This document shows positions 27,851-37,456 of a stretch of DNA of 64,000 nucleotides, in pieces. The notes beneath the pieces are model-generated. The model saw nothing but the letters and a program-made list of their open reading frames with translations, ran no database searches and was not told the origin of the DNA. The stretch lies in contig SCSG01000037.1 in assembly GCA_004322135.1 (NCBI GenBank), positions 1-64,000 on the forward strand, written 5' to 3'. Position 1 is the stretch's first letter; each line of letters opens with the position of its first letter. This DNA comes from Burkholderiaceae bacterium (GTDB lineage Bacteria; Pseudomonadota; Gammaproteobacteria; Burkholderiales; Burkholderiaceae_B). A program made the translations under genes and the position numbers.

Positions 27851-28957
27851 ATGGCCCATTCCGAATTTTTTATTGGCCTCATGTCCGGAACGAGTATGGA
27901 CGGAGTAGATGCCGTGCTGGCGGATCTTTCCACGGCCGTGCCACGGCTTGTCGCGCAGGCTTCACTGCCAATGCCGGCGAAGCTGAAACGTGAATTCCTG
28001 AGTCTTAACGACGTAGGATCGAACGAGCTGACGCGAGCCAGTCTTGCCGCCAACGAACTGGTGAGGCTCTATGCGCAAGCCTGCGAGCACCTGCTCGCGC
28101 GGTCGGGCATGAAGGCCACGCAAATTACCGCCATCGGCGCACACGGCCAGACGGTGCGGCACGACCCGGCCAACGGCTACACCCTGCAACTCAATGCCCC
28201 GGCGCTGCTGGCCGAGCTCACCCGTATTGCCGTCATCGCCGATTTCCGGACACGCGATGTTGCGGCGGGTGGCCAGGGCGCGCCGCTGGTTCCGGGCTTT
28301 CACGCTGCGGCGTTCCACTGTGGACACCCCAGGGCGGTTCTGAACCTGGGTGGTATCGCGAACATCACATTATTGCGACCTGGCCACGATGTGCGCGGGT
28401 TTGACACGGGTCCGGCCAACGTTCTGCTTGATCTGTGGAGCCAGAGGCATAGTGGCCAACCGTACGACAGCCAGGGCCGTTGGGCCGCCAGTGGCAAACC
28501 CATACCCCGGCTACTTGACGCACTGGTACACAATGAGCCCTGGTTCTTACTGCCGCCCCCAAAGTCGACCGGGCGCGACCTGTTCAACGAGAAATGGCTG
28601 AATGAAAGGCTGGAACCGTTCACACCTTTGCAGCCGAAGGCCAACGATGTGCAGGCAACCCTGCAAAGCCTGACCGTCACCACCATTGCCAAGGCCCTTC
28701 ACGACTGGGCGCCTGAAACCGAGGACGTACTGGTATGTGGAGGAGGCACACAGAATACAAGCCTGATGCGCGAGCTGGCGGATGCATTGCCGTGCCCCGT
28801 TGCAGCCACCTCGGATGCGGGCATCCCGACGCAAATGGTTGAAGCGCTGGCCTTCGCCTGGCTGGCATGGGCGCATGAACACGGCCACGCGGCCGGTCTA
28901 CCCTCTGTGACCGGTGCCCGCCATCCTACACTGCTGGGGTGCAAATACCCGGCCTGA
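27851..28957 (+). CDS. anmK: Anhydro-N-acetylmuramic acid kinase
   Basis: A 368-residue sugar kinase of the ASKHA fold. The N-terminal phosphate loop is GLMSGTSMDGVDAVL; ADFRTRDVAAGGQGAPLVP contains the catalytic Asp region, and VLNLGGIANITLL and DVLVCGGGTQNTSLM complete the ATP site. It converts anhMurNAc released by lytic transglycosylases (for example MltD above) to MurNAc-6-phosphate for recycling. It lies immediately after the M23 peptidase gene. Confidence 0.96.
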   Translation: MAHSEFFIGLMSGTSMDGVDAVLADLSTAVPRLVAQASLPMPAKLKREFLSLNDVGSNELTRASLAANELVRLYAQACEHLLARSGMKATQITAIGAHGQTVRHDPANGYTLQLNAPALLAELTRIAVIADFRTRDVAAGGQGAPLVPGFHAAAFHCGHPRAVLNLGGIANITLLRPGHDVRGFDTGPANVLLDLWSQRHSGQPYDSQGRWAASGKPIPRLLDALVHNEPWFLLPPPKSTGRDLFNEKWLNERLEPFTPLQPKANDVQATLQSLTVTTIAKALHDWAPETEDVLVCGGGTQNTSLMRELADALPCPVAATSDAGIPTQMVEALAFAWLAWAHEHGHAAGLPSVTGARHPTLLGCKYPA

Positions 28958-28991
28958 AGGCCGGGACGGTGGCATCAGTGCTGGTGCCACC
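28948..28991. terminator. Paired hairpins between anmK and erpA (bidirectional terminator)
   Basis: Two hairpins are stacked: CCCGGCC-tgaa-GGCCGGG (28948-28965), which includes the anmK stop codon in its loop, and GGTGGCA...TGCCACC (28968-28991). They separate the convergent anmK and erpA genes. Neither has a long T-run. Confidence 0.6.
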
Positions 28992-29014
28992 ACGCTACGA
29001 TGCGCGGCAGCCGA

Positions 29015-29386
29015 TCATCCGGCGGTGAACGATGAGCCGCAACCGCAGGTGGACGTGGCGTTGGGATTGTGAATGACAAATTGCGCGCCCGAGATATCGT
29101 CCTTGTAGTCGATTTCGGCGCCAAACAGATACTGGTAGCTCATGGGATCGACCAGCAGTTGAACACCCTCTTTGTTGATAGTCATGTCATCGTCGTTGGT
29201 CACTTCGTCGAAGGTGAAACCATACTGAAAACCCGAACATCCTCCACCTTGCACGAATACGCGCAATTTCAGAGCAGGATTGCCCTCTTCAGCCAACAGA
29301 ACCTTGGCCTTGGCCGCCGCGGCATCGGTAAATACAAGCGAGGGCGGCGGAACCTGCAGGTCAACGGATTCAGTCAGTGTAGTCAT
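29015..29386 (-). CDS. erpA: Iron-sulfur cluster insertion protein ErpA
   Basis: A 123-residue A-type carrier. The three cluster-binding cysteines are C50 in [11 protein letters not shown] and C114 and C116 in CGCGSSF. It accepts Fe-S clusters from the Isc scaffold and delivers them to apo-enzymes such as IspG. The start MTTLTESVD (29386) has GGAG seven bases before; a 14-residue upstream extension is rejected. It is in the erpA-argC-rpsI-rplM neighbourhood typical of Burkholderiales. Confidence 0.95.
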   Translation of the reverse strand: MTTLTESVDLQVPPPSLVFTDAAAAKAKVLLAEEGNPALKLRVFVQGGGCSGFQYGFTFDEVTNDDDMTINKEGVQLLVDPMSYQYLFGAEIDYKDDISGAQFVIHNPNATSTCGCGSSFTAG

Positions 29387-29437
29387 GTGATACTCCGCAA
29401 TAAAAAAACAGGAACGGATTGAGGCCAAGGGTAATGT

Positions 29438-30145
29438 TCAATAGGCCGGCAGCAGATTTACCGTGCGCGAGACACGTACTACCTTTCCTTCCAGAATATT
29501 AAGTGTAATCGTTTTGGCGACGAACCCGGGTGGAACGCTCAATACCCCTTCGCCACGCTGAAATTGATCGAAATCCAGCGCCAGCTTTGCCACATTTACC
29601 TTGCCGCCCGCCGGTACCACGCCCTCGGCCATCGCGGGTTCCAGCCTTATCTTAGTCGATTTACCGCCCGCGGAACCGTTTGCCACAAACTCCATGTAGC
29701 CATTGAACGTGTCATCGCCCGGGGCATTGCGCATGAGCAGCACCTTGTAATGCAGCGTGGCGCCATGCCGCTCGACGTCCAGCGCCCGAATGCTGATGGA
29801 CCCGTTGGGCCCCGGCGGCAACAACTGGTTATAGAAGGCCAGCTGATCACGCGCCCGGCCAAGGTCCTGTTGCGTTGCCCTTAGCGTGGCTTCAAGGCTT
29901 TTGCGCGTACCCTCTTCAACTGCCAGCTTGCCCTGCAGCGTATCGACACTGACCTGCGCCGCGTCAAGATCGCTCTGGCGTTGCGTAAGCTCCGCCTGGA
30001 GCCGCTTACCAAGGTCGTGGTCGCGCGCCGCGTTTTCTGCCAGGCCGTAATGAGCCGCCACATAGCCCAGCGCCACGCCAGCCAGCAGCCCGGCCAACAC
30101 GCCTGCCCACCAATGGGTGCGCAAGGTGTTAAGGAAATACCGCAA
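29438..30145 (-). CDS. Membrane-anchored coiled-coil protein (DUF6776-like)
   Basis: A 235-residue protein with an N-terminal transmembrane helix ([19 protein letters not shown], about 13-31), a long coiled coil (about 45-105; [20 protein letters not shown]) and a beta-rich C-terminal domain ending in [12 protein letters not shown]. The periplasmic side probably holds the coiled coil. The layout matches a conserved betaproteobacterial family of unknown function found beside erpA and argC. Its start overlaps the argC 3' end by 17 bp, so it is translated in the argC operon. Confidence 0.75.
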   Translation of the reverse strand: MRYFLNTLRTHWWAGVLAGLLAGVALGYVAAHYGLAENAARDHDLGKRLQAELTQRQSDLDAAQVSVDTLQGKLAVEEGTRKSLEATLRATQQDLGRARDQLAFYNQLLPPGPNGSISIRALDVERHGATLHYKVLLMRNAPGDDTFNGYMEFVANGSAGGKSTKIRLEPAMAEGVVPAGGKVNVAKLALDFDQFQRGEGVLSVPPGFVAKTITLNILEGKVVRVSRTVNLLPAY

Positions 30146-31193
30146 TATGCTGTAGCCCGGTGCCTTCCGGCAGGCCGAACATCAAATTCATATTCTGCAC
30201 GGCCTGACCCGACGCGCCCTTCACGAGGTTGTCCTGTACAACAAGGACAACAAGCTGATCGCCGCCGCCCGGGCGGTGCACCGCAATACGCAACTGGTTG
30301 GACGCCCGCACAGAGCGGGTTTCAGGCTGGCTGCCCGCAGGCATGACGTCAACGAACGCCTCGTTGGCATAACGTTTTTCGAACAGCGCCTGGAAATCGG
30401 TATCGAGCGCTTCGGGCAAAATGCGCGCGTACAGCGTTGAAAACATGCCACGTATCATGGGCACCAGATGCGGCACGAACGTAAGTCCCACCGGCGCACC
30501 GACAATCTTGGCCAGTTGCTCGTCGATTTCGGCAACATGACGATGGCCACCAACCCCATAGGCCTTGAAGTTATCGCTGTCCTCGGAAAACAGCGAACCA
30601 ACGGTTACCTTGCGGCCCGCCCCCGACACCCCCGATTTGGAATCGGCAATGAGGTGTGAGGTGTCCACGAGCTTGCGCCCGCCCTCGAGCAGTGGCAGCA
30701 GCCCCAGAATAACGGTTGTCGGGTAGCACCCCGGATTGCCAATGACTCGCGCCTGCGCAATTTTGGAACGATTGAGCTCCACCAGCCCATACACCGAGTC
30801 GGCAAGGATGTCGGGACAAGCGTGCGGCATCTTGTACCACTTTTCAAACGCTTTGGTGTCCTGCAACCGAAAATCAGCGGCCAGATCGATAATTCTCACC
30901 CCTTTGGCGAGCAGCTCGCGGGCCTGATTCATGGCGACGCCATGGGGCGTGGCGAAGAAGACAACATCGCATTGATCAAGTGGCGCGTTTTCAGGCGTCT
31001 GAAAACACAGATCCACGTAACCGCGCAAGTTTGGAAACATGCTGGCAACCGGTAGCCCGTCTTCCTTTCGGGAAGTGATGGCCGCCAGTTCAACGTTGGG
31101 GTGCAACGAGAGCAAACGCAGCAGTTCAACGCCGGTATATCCCGTTCCGCCAACAATGCCCACCTTGATTCGAGTATCCGCCACCGCCGCCAT
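30129..31193 (-). CDS. argC: N-acetyl-gamma-glutamyl-phosphate reductase
   Basis: A 354-residue NADPH-dependent enzyme of arginine synthesis, reducing N-acetylglutamyl phosphate to the semialdehyde. Nucleotide motif [18 protein letters not shown] (11-28), catalytic C156 in GNPGCYPTT, and [11 protein letters not shown] with the active-site His. ATG at 31193 has GGGA at suitable spacing; ATG at 31199 and the frame to 31229 are alternatives. It lies downstream of the rplM-rpsI terminator. Confidence 0.95.
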   Translation of the reverse strand: MAAVADTRIKVGIVGGTGYTGVELLRLLSLHPNVELAAITSRKEDGLPVASMFPNLRGYVDLCFQTPENAPLDQCDVVFFATPHGVAMNQARELLAKGVRIIDLAADFRLQDTKAFEKWYKMPHACPDILADSVYGLVELNRSKIAQARVIGNPGCYPTTVILGLLPLLEGGRKLVDTSHLIADSKSGVSGAGRKVTVGSLFSEDSDNFKAYGVGGHRHVAEIDEQLAKIVGAPVGLTFVPHLVPMIRGMFSTLYARILPEALDTDFQALFEKRYANEAFVDVMPAGSQPETRSVRASNQLRIAVHRPGGGDQLVVLVVQDNLVKGASGQAVQNMNLMFGLPEGTGLQHIAVFP

Positions 31194-31288
31194 AATCATG
31201 TCCCAAGAAAAAACTGTCTGATGCCCCAATTATGCAACAACCTGCGGCTGTCGCAAGGCGCTGCCCCAAAAAGCACCGCCTTCAATAC

Positions 31289-31319
31289 AAAAAGCCCCGA
31301 CTTCGCGCCGGAGCTTTTT
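31289..31319 (-). terminator. Rho-independent terminator of rplM-rpsI
   Basis: On the minus strand AAAAAGCTCCGG pairs with the CGGGGCTTTTT arm around a GCGAAG-type loop, with the T-run TTTTTGT. It sits 43 bp past the rpsI stop and before the argC start. The A-rich left arm makes it able to work in both directions. Confidence 0.85.
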
Positions 31320-31361
31320 GTAGTCAGGGGTCACCGCTGGTGCCCCCGGGTACCGTCGCAA

Positions 31362-31754
31362 TTAGCGCTTGCTGAACTGTTTGCGTCGGCGTGCCTTGTG
31401 GAAACCGACTTTCTTGCGCTCGACCGCGCGTGCATCACGCGTGACCAGACCCGCCTGCTTAAGCGCGGGTTTGAGCGTTTCGTCATAGTCGATGAGTGCG
31501 CGGGTAATGCCATGGCGCACTGCGCCGGCCTGACCGCTTTCACCACCACCATACACGTTGATATGAAAATCGAACGACTCCAGGTGGCCTGTCAGCGCAA
31601 GAGGCTGACGCACGACCATGCGTCCGGTTTCACGAGCAAAGTACTCATCGACAGGCTTGCCGTTGACCACGATTTTGCCCGAACCTTTTTTCAAGAACAC
31701 GCGAGCCACCGACGTTTTGCGGCGACCTGTTCCATAGTTCCAATTACCGATCAT
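31362..31754 (-). CDS. rpsI: 30S ribosomal protein S9
   Basis: A 130-residue ribosomal protein. [20 protein letters not shown] near the start and the basic tail [17 protein letters not shown], which reaches toward the P-site tRNA, are diagnostic of uS9. It follows rplM by nine bases, the universal bacterial pairing, and the pair ends at the terminator 31289-31319. Confidence 0.98.
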   Translation of the reverse strand: MIGNWNYGTGRRKTSVARVFLKKGSGKIVVNGKPVDEYFARETGRMVVRQPLALTGHLESFDFHINVYGGGESGQAGAVRHGITRALIDYDETLKPALKQAGLVTRDARAVERKKVGFHKARRRKQFSKR

Positions 31755-31763
31755 GGCCTGTCC

Positions 31764-32192
31764 TTAGATTTCCAGTGGTTTAGGCTGTTGAGCCGAATGC
31801 GGGTGCTCGGCACCGGCATAAACCTTGAGCTTCTTGGCCATGGCGTAACCCAGCGGCCCCTTGGGCAACATGCCCTTGACCGCTTTTTGCAGAGCACGGC
31901 CGGGAAAACGCTGTTGCATTTTCTCGAATGTGGTGTCGCTGATTCCGCCCGGGTAACCCGAGTGACGATAGTAGCGTTTGTCCTGCGCCTTGTTGCCGGT
32001 AACGACAATATCGGCGGCATTGATAATGACGATGTAATCGCCGGTGTCAACGTGAGGTGTGAATTCTGGCTTGTGCTTGCCACGCAGACGGCGTGCGACT
32101 TCGCTGGCCACACGACCGAGGACTTTGCCCTTGGCGTCAATCACGTACCAGTCACGTTTGACTTCATGCGGCTTAGCCACAAAGGTCTTCAT
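31764..32192 (-). CDS. rplM: 50S ribosomal protein L13
   Basis: A 142-residue protein starting [20 protein letters not shown], with [21 protein letters not shown] and [22 protein letters not shown] as family signatures. It is an early assembly protein of the large subunit. MKTF at 32192 is the conserved start; an ATG four codons upstream is also in frame. It is the first gene of the rplM-rpsI operon. Confidence 0.97.
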   Translation of the reverse strand: MKTFVAKPHEVKRDWYVIDAKGKVLGRVASEVARRLRGKHKPEFTPHVDTGDYIVIINAADIVVTGNKAQDKRYYRHSGYPGGISDTTFEKMQQRFPGRALQKAVKGMLPKGPLGYAMAKKLKVYAGAEHPHSAQQPKPLEI

Positions 32193-32491
32193 GATGGTGT
32201 TCATCCTAAAATGGGTCCGAACCAGCCCCAGCTTTTGTGCCTGGCCCAGGCGGTAATGCACCCTGGGTGGCCAAATGCGCCAAAAGCCAAAAACATGCAG
32301 TCGGTGTACGAGGTTCACAGGCCCAAAAAGGGTTTCAGGCCCGCCCTACCCGGCGCGCCTGCCAAAGCGTTGTAATTCGCCCGTGCAAAACGCAAAAACC
32401 AGATAAGCTCTCTATAGTAGCATATCTGGCGGAATTTTCTGTACTTTGGCGCGCCAAAGGCCTGCGTGCACAACAGACGACACGCCTGCGG

Positions 32492-33610
32492 CTATTTCTT
32501 CTGCGATGCGTGCTTCTGGGCGTCGGCCAGCGCGATACCAATATAGCCGTCGTACGAGCCCTCGGCAATCCGGAACCAGGGGACCACGTCATCGCGAAAT
32601 GCCATGTAGTTGTCGAACACCTTCTTGAAGGTGGCATTCTTGTCGCAGAATTCTTTGTAGACCTGATTCGATGTCTTGAACGCCTCATCCATGACATCGC
32701 GCGAAAACGCCTTGAGCACAGCGCCTTTGGCCACCAGGCGGCGCAGCGCTTCCGAGTTGTGCGCATCGTAATTGGCGGTCATCTGCATCCCGGCATACGT
32801 GGAAGCCAGCGCGAGGGCCGTCTGATAAGGCTTGGGCAGGCTGTTGTAGGCCGAATCGTTCACATACAGCGACACCTGGGCCGAACCCTCCCACCAGCCC
32901 GGGTAGTAATAATATTTGGCCACCTTGTACAGGCCCAGCTTTTCATCATCGAGCGGCCCAACGAATTCGACGGCATCAAGCGTGCCTTTCTCAAGTGAAG
33001 GGTAAATATCGCCGGGTGGAATCTGCTGTGGCACAACGCCCATGCGCGACAGCACCTCGCCCGCGAACCCGGCCGTGCGCATCTTCAGCCCCTTCAGGTC
33101 GGCAACCGTATTGATGGGCTTGCGATACCATCCGCCCATCTGCGTACCGGTGTTGCCCATGGGAAAGTTGACAATATGACGCGGCGCGAACAGCTCGCGC
33201 ATGAGCTTGAGGCCGTCGCCCTCAAGCATCCAGGCGTTCATCTGGCGCGTGTTCAGGCCAAACGGCACGGCCGTATCGAAGCAGAACGTGGGGTCCTTGC
33301 CATAGTAGTAATACGACGCTGTCTGGCCGCATTCGACCGTGTTGTTGCTTATGGCGTCCATGACGCCGAAGCCCGGAACGATTTCGCCAGCCGGGTACAG
33401 CCGAATGGAAAACTGGCCATTGCTGGCTTCTTCCACCATCTTGCAAAACGTCTGGGCTGCCCCGAACAATGGGGGCAGCGAAGGCGCATAGGTTGAAGTC
33501 ATTTTCCAGCTGACTTTCGGGTTGGCCTGCGCAAATGCCGGAGCGGCGACCGCTGCGGTGCCAGCCACGGCCCCCAGACCGGCCTTTTTCAGAAATGAAC
33601 GACGCTGCAT
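32492..33610 (-). CDS. TRAP transporter substrate-binding protein (DctP/TakP-like)
   Basis: A 372-residue periplasmic binding protein with a twin-arginine signal (MQRRSFLKKAGLGAVAG) cleaved near AFAQA. The mature part has the DctP fold: KMVEEASNGQFSIRLYPAGE, the conserved Arg region GLKMRTAGFAGEVLSRMG and DAVEFVGPLDDEKLGLYKVAKYY, the last resembling TakP-type proteins that bind 2-keto acids. No DctQ or DctM membrane genes adjoin it, so it is an orphan. Start at 33610 is chosen for the signal peptide. Confidence 0.88.
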   Translation of the reverse strand: MQRRSFLKKAGLGAVAGTAAVAAPAFAQANPKVSWKMTSTYAPSLPPLFGAAQTFCKMVEEASNGQFSIRLYPAGEIVPGFGVMDAISNNTVECGQTASYYYYGKDPTFCFDTAVPFGLNTRQMNAWMLEGDGLKLMRELFAPRHIVNFPMGNTGTQMGGWYRKPINTVADLKGLKMRTAGFAGEVLSRMGVVPQQIPPGDIYPSLEKGTLDAVEFVGPLDDEKLGLYKVAKYYYYPGWWEGSAQVSLYVNDSAYNSLPKPYQTALALASTYAGMQMTANYDAHNSEALRRLVAKGAVLKAFSRDVMDEAFKTSNQVYKEFCDKNATFKKVFDNYMAFRDDVVPWFRIAEGSYDGYIGIALADAQKHASQKK

Positions 33611-34074
33611 CACGGACAACACCTCTCGACTCATTATTGACGGCGCACCGCCTGCGCCCGCGCTTGACGCGGCGGCGGCAACGCCTGCAACAGCACGCGC
33701 AAGGCCAGCGATGCCAATACGCCAGCATCTTACACCCGGCCACCGCGCCAGGTGCCTTGTGCGCACCCCTTAAATTCGCTACAAAACCAAACACCGCGTT
33801 ATGTTCGAAAAATAATTTCCACCCGGCGAATGGCTAAGTAAATACCCGCATTATGGGTTATTAGTCTTGTAAATCTGTTTCAATTCTAATAAATTTTTGT
33901 GAATCGATGGGGATTGGAAATGCGTTTGTCCGCTCATAACACATATGTCACCACGCGCCTTTGCTCTTTTCGCGGCAATACAAAAACCGGCGTGAATCAT
34001 TGCGTATCCAACGCCGAACCCACTCACAATCCACGCCACGCCGCCAGGAAAAAACTCCAAGAGGCACAAGCGGC
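33611..34074. other. Intergenic region between TRAP binding protein and ABC operon
   Basis: A 464-bp divergent space. The left half (33611-33780) is GC-rich and holds only a non-homologous extension of the dctP frame. The right part (33840-33960) is AT-rich and the likely promoter zone for the ABC operon; a weak TTGTAA / TAAATT pair with 17-bp spacing starts at 33868. No RNA gene or riboswitch is recognised. Confidence 0.45.
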
Positions 34075-34860
34075 ATGACTGCGTTGGCCAGTGCCGCGAA
34101 AGCCCCTTTAATCGAACTCAAGAACGTCAACCTGGCCATCAACGGCAAGGAAATCATTCGCGGCCTGAGCCTCGAAGTGGGACACGGCGAATTCGTATGC
34201 GTTATCGGGCCTTCGGGCTGCGGCAAAACGACAACCCTGCGACTCATTGCTGGCCTGTCCACCCCCACGTCGGGCTCTGTTCTTTACGACAGCCATCCAG
34301 TGCGCGGCCCGCGCCAGGACGTTGCAGTCGTCTTCCAGGATTACGGTAAGGCGCTGCTGCCGTGGCGTACGGCGGAAGGCAACATCAGACTCGTTCTCAC
34401 CGCCCTGAAAATTCCCAGAAGCGAACACAAAGACCGCGTGAACCAGCTGCTGTCCAAGGTCGGCCTGGAAGGCAAGAACAACAGCTACCCCAACGAACTG
34501 TCGGGCGGGCAGCAGCAACGCCTGCAAATCGCCCGCTGCCTGGCACAGGAACCGCGGGTGCTGCTTATGGACGAACCCTTCGGCGCGCTTGACGCCATGA
34601 CCCGGCACGCCCTGCAGGACGAAATGCAGTCTATCGTCGCCGACGCGGGCACCACCGTTTTCTTCGTGACACACGATCTTGAAGAAGCCGCCTACCTGGG
34701 TGACCGCGTCATCGGCCTGCTCGCCCACCCGGGGCGCCTGGGGGTCACCCTGGACATCGACCTGGGCTATCCGCGCGACCAGCTCACCACGCGCGAAACC
34801 CCCCGGTTCCTGCAACTGCGTCACACGCTGTTCGACTTTATAAAAAACGCCGAGTCATGA
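34075..34860 (+). CDS. ABC importer ATP-binding protein (SsuB/TauB/ThiZ type)
   Basis: A 261-residue ATPase. Walker A GPSGCGKTT (45-53), Q-loop VVFQDYGKALLPW (86-98), signature LSGGQQQRL (142-150), Walker B VLLMDEP (162-168), D-loop ALDA and H-loop FVTHDLEEA. The sequence class is the nitrate/sulfonate/taurine/HMP importer group. ATG at 34075 is preceded by GAGG; the frame upstream to 33961 is Arg-rich leader. It is the first gene of a five-gene operon and overlaps the next gene by ATGA. Confidence 0.93.
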   Translation: MTALASAAKAPLIELKNVNLAINGKEIIRGLSLEVGHGEFVCVIGPSGCGKTTTLRLIAGLSTPTSGSVLYDSHPVRGPRQDVAVVFQDYGKALLPWRTAEGNIRLVLTALKIPRSEHKDRVNQLLSKVGLEGKNNSYPNELSGGQQQRLQIARCLAQEPRVLLMDEPFGALDAMTRHALQDEMQSIVADAGTTVFFVTHDLEEAAYLGDRVIGLLAHPGRLGVTLDIDLGYPRDQLTTRETPRFLQLRHTLFDFIKNAES

Positions 34861-35648
34861 CGACCAGGCCCCTCAACCCCTCGAAAAAGCACAGAATGCC
34901 CCGCGGCCTGTGGCTGCCGCTGGTGCTCGTGGTCGCGATTGAAATCTGGTTCGCGCTGTCACACGTCCAAAGCACCACCCTTGCACCTCCATCGGAAATT
35001 TTCCCGACCCTGGTCAGCTTGCTCTTCAAGGGGGACCTGCTGCAGGCAACCGGACAAACCATTGCCGCAACGGCAGTCGGGCTGGCCGTTGGCGGCTTCA
35101 TCGGACTGGTGCTTGGCACGATCCTGGGGCTATCCCGCACCGCCGACCGTCTTATCGAAGTCACCCTGGAAGTAAGCCGCCCCGTGCCGCCCGTGGCGCT
35201 CATACCGATCGCCCTCATGGTCTTTGGGTTCGGCTATCGGCTGGAGGGCAGCATTGTTGCGTTCGGCGCCATCTGGCCGGTTCTGATCCTGACCCGCGAC
35301 GCCATCGCCAGCATAGAGCGCCAGCTTATGGAATACGCCGCCTTGCTCGGCCTTGGCTTCTGGGACAAGGTGACAAGAATCATCCTGCCCGCCATCCTGC
35401 CGCAGCTGTTCGTGGCGGTACGGCTCTCGGCGGGCATTTCCCTCATACTGGCCGTAACGGTGGAAATCACCATCAATCCCATTGGGCTGGGTAGCGGCAT
35501 CATGACGGCAAGCATGGCCATGAATCCGGCACGGATGCTCGCGTATCTCGTATGGATAGGTGTCGTCGGCGTCGCCTTGAACACCGCATTGCTGGCCCTG
35601 CAGCGCCGGTGCTTCAGTCACGGTTCGTCCGAAAGAAGCACAGCATGA
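34857..35648 (+). CDS. ABC importer permease 1
   Basis: A 263-residue BPD-type permease with about six transmembrane helices. The EAA loop is seen in EYAALLGLGFWDKVTRIILPAILPQ (about 160-184), which contacts the ATPase. Family resemblance is to SsuC/TauC/ThiX. It overlaps the ATPase gene and the second permease gene by four bases each, so the three are translationally coupled. The two permeases differ in sequence and probably form a heterodimer. Confidence 0.9.
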   Translation: MTTRPLNPSKKHRMPRGLWLPLVLVVAIEIWFALSHVQSTTLAPPSEIFPTLVSLLFKGDLLQATGQTIAATAVGLAVGGFIGLVLGTILGLSRTADRLIEVTLEVSRPVPPVALIPIALMVFGFGYRLEGSIVAFGAIWPVLILTRDAIASIERQLMEYAALLGLGFWDKVTRIILPAILPQLFVAVRLSAGISLILAVTVEITINPIGLGSGIMTASMAMNPARMLAYLVWIGVVGVALNTALLALQRRCFSHGSSERSTA

Positions 35649-36418
35649 ACACCTACGCAAAAAAAATCGGCTGGAAAGCTGCAAGCGTTCTTGTCTGCAT
35701 TGGGGTCATTTACCTATGGCAGCTCGTTGCCGACGCCCAGTTCATCCCGCGTGTCTTTCTGCCCGGCCCGAACGCCACCTGGGCCGCCTTATTGAAAGGC
35801 ATGCACAGCGGTCGACTCAGCGGCCTGTTCACCGCCACCGCCGAACGCATGATCTACGGCTGGCTGCTGGCATCGCTGGTGGGCATCGCCATAGGCGCCA
35901 TCATCGGCATGTCGCGAACCCTGCGCGCCTATGTCGAACCGTCCCTCGAAGCCATACGCCCACTGCCGGCTTCGGCAATCATCCCCATTGCCATCGCCCT
36001 AACGGGATTGGGCGACACGACAGTCTATTCAGTCATCTGCTTTGGCGCCCTGTGGCCCATGCTTCTGTCCACGGTTCAGGGGTTTTCCGCCGTCGAACCC
36101 ACGCGATACGAATTCGCGCGCAGCATCGGCATGTCGCGCACCGCCACCGTGCTGAAAATCGCGCTGCCAAGTTCCATGCCCGACCTTCTGGCGGGGCTCA
36201 AGCTTAGCCTTACCGTAGCCCTGATTCTGACTGTCGTCGTCGAGATGCTGACCGGCCAGCAGGGGCTGGGAACGTGGATTCTGTTTGCCGGCCGGGCGTA
36301 CCACGCCCCGGACCTGTTCGCCGGAATCATTCTGCTTGGCGTGCTGGGCTATGCCAGCACGCTTGTGTTCGCCATGCTGGAAAGATATATGTTGCGCTGG
36401 CGTCAGCGCCCCGAGTAA
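35645..36418 (+). CDS. ABC importer permease 2
   Basis: A 257-residue BPD-type permease; the EAA loop is YEFARSIGMSRTATVLKIALPSSMPD (about 157-182). Hydrophobic segments include SVLVCIGVIYLWQLVA and LLASLVGIAIGAIIGM. Start MNTYAKKIGW at 35645 overlaps the stop of permease 1 (ATGA); the longer frame from 35552 lies inside that gene. Together with the neighbour it forms the channel of the importer. Confidence 0.9.
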   Translation: MNTYAKKIGWKAASVLVCIGVIYLWQLVADAQFIPRVFLPGPNATWAALLKGMHSGRLSGLFTATAERMIYGWLLASLVGIAIGAIIGMSRTLRAYVEPSLEAIRPLPASAIIPIAIALTGLGDTTVYSVICFGALWPMLLSTVQGFSAVEPTRYEFARSIGMSRTATVLKIALPSSMPDLLAGLKLSLTVALILTVVVEMLTGQQGLGTWILFAGRAYHAPDLFAGIILLGVLGYASTLVFAMLERYMLRWRQRPE

Positions 36419-36488
36419 GCCACCCCGGACAAAGCACAAGTTTGCACCGGACGTATCCATCCCTCCACCCATGAAAAAGGTAGCCATA

Positions 36489-37442
36489 ATGAACCGCATG
36501 ATGCGCAATATATTTCGCCTGATTCTCGTTGCCTGTGTCGCCTTTGCGGCGATGGCCGCAGGGCCGGCCAGTGCCCAGACCAAAGTCCGCCTCGGGGCAC
36601 AAACCATAGGCGACTACATCGCCGCCTACATGGGCCAGGAATACGGCATTTACGCCAAGCACGGCCTGGACGTAACGCTGCAACCCATCACCATCTCGAC
36701 CCTGGCCGCCGCAAGCCTTATGTCCGGCTCGCTTGATCTGGCCACATCAACCGTTCCCGACATGATCCAGGCCGTCGACAACGGCATCGACCTGGTCGCC
36801 ATTTCGGGCATCGGCGTGCTTGCGCAAAAAGGCGGCACGCGTTCGGGTGTAGTCGTGCAACCCGGCGTGAACATCACCAAGGCTTCGGACTTCATCGGCA
36901 AGAAGGTAGGCATCTCGGCACTGGGCGGGTTGCTGCACATCCTGTTCCAGAACTACCTCATGGAAAATGGCGTCGATCCGCAAAAAGTGACTTACGTTGA
37001 AATTCCCATTCCGTCGCACTTTGATGCAATGAAAAGCCACAGCGTGGACGCCGTTGTGACCGCCGATCCGATGATGGCACGTATCCTGGCCACAAAGGTA
37101 GGCAAGGAAGTCCTGGCATTCGGAAATGCGGTACCGCCAAACACCATCACTGCCGCCATCACGTCGACCCGCGAATATGCCAGGAAGAACCCGGCCGTCA
37201 TCGCCAAGTTCCGCCAGGCCTGGCAGGAAGCTACCGACATGGCCATCAACCAGCCCGAAAAGGCGCGCGCCGCCATGGTCAAGTACCTGAAGCTGCCCGC
37301 ACCGGTTGCCGCCACCATCCAGATGCCGCTGACCCTGAGCACCTCCATCACGCTCAAGCAGTTGCAGTGGTGGCAGGACATCATGCGCAAAGAGCATCTC
37401 ATCCAGGGCAAGACCGACCTGTCCAAAGTCATTCTTCCTTGA
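36489..37442 (+). CDS. ABC importer substrate-binding protein (NMT1/SsuA-like)
   Basis: A 317-residue periplasmic binding protein with a signal peptide (IFRLILVACVAFAAMAAG, cleaved near ASAQ). VRLGAQTIGDYIAAYMGQE, LMSGSLDLATSTVPDMIQAV and DAVVTADPMMARIL match the NMT1/ThiY/SsuA fold. The ligand is unknown; related proteins bind sulfonates, nitrate or pyrimidine precursors. ATG at 36489 has AAGG upstream; ATG at 36471 is an alternative. It lies 70 bp after permease 2. Confidence 0.88.
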   Translation: MNRMMRNIFRLILVACVAFAAMAAGPASAQTKVRLGAQTIGDYIAAYMGQEYGIYAKHGLDVTLQPITISTLAAASLMSGSLDLATSTVPDMIQAVDNGIDLVAISGIGVLAQKGGTRSGVVVQPGVNITKASDFIGKKVGISALGGLLHILFQNYLMENGVDPQKVTYVEIPIPSHFDAMKSHSVDAVVTADPMMARILATKVGKEVLAFGNAVPPNTITAAITSTREYARKNPAVIAKFRQAWQEATDMAINQPEKARAAMVKYLKLPAPVAATIQMPLTLSTSITLKQLQWWQDIMRKEHLIQGKTDLSKVILP

Positions 37443-37456
37443 GCGAGGGTAACGCA

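Noticed and set aside
33611-33766. N-terminal extension of the TRAP binding protein
   Set aside because: The added Ala/Arg-rich leader would bury the twin-arginine signal at MQRRSFLKK.
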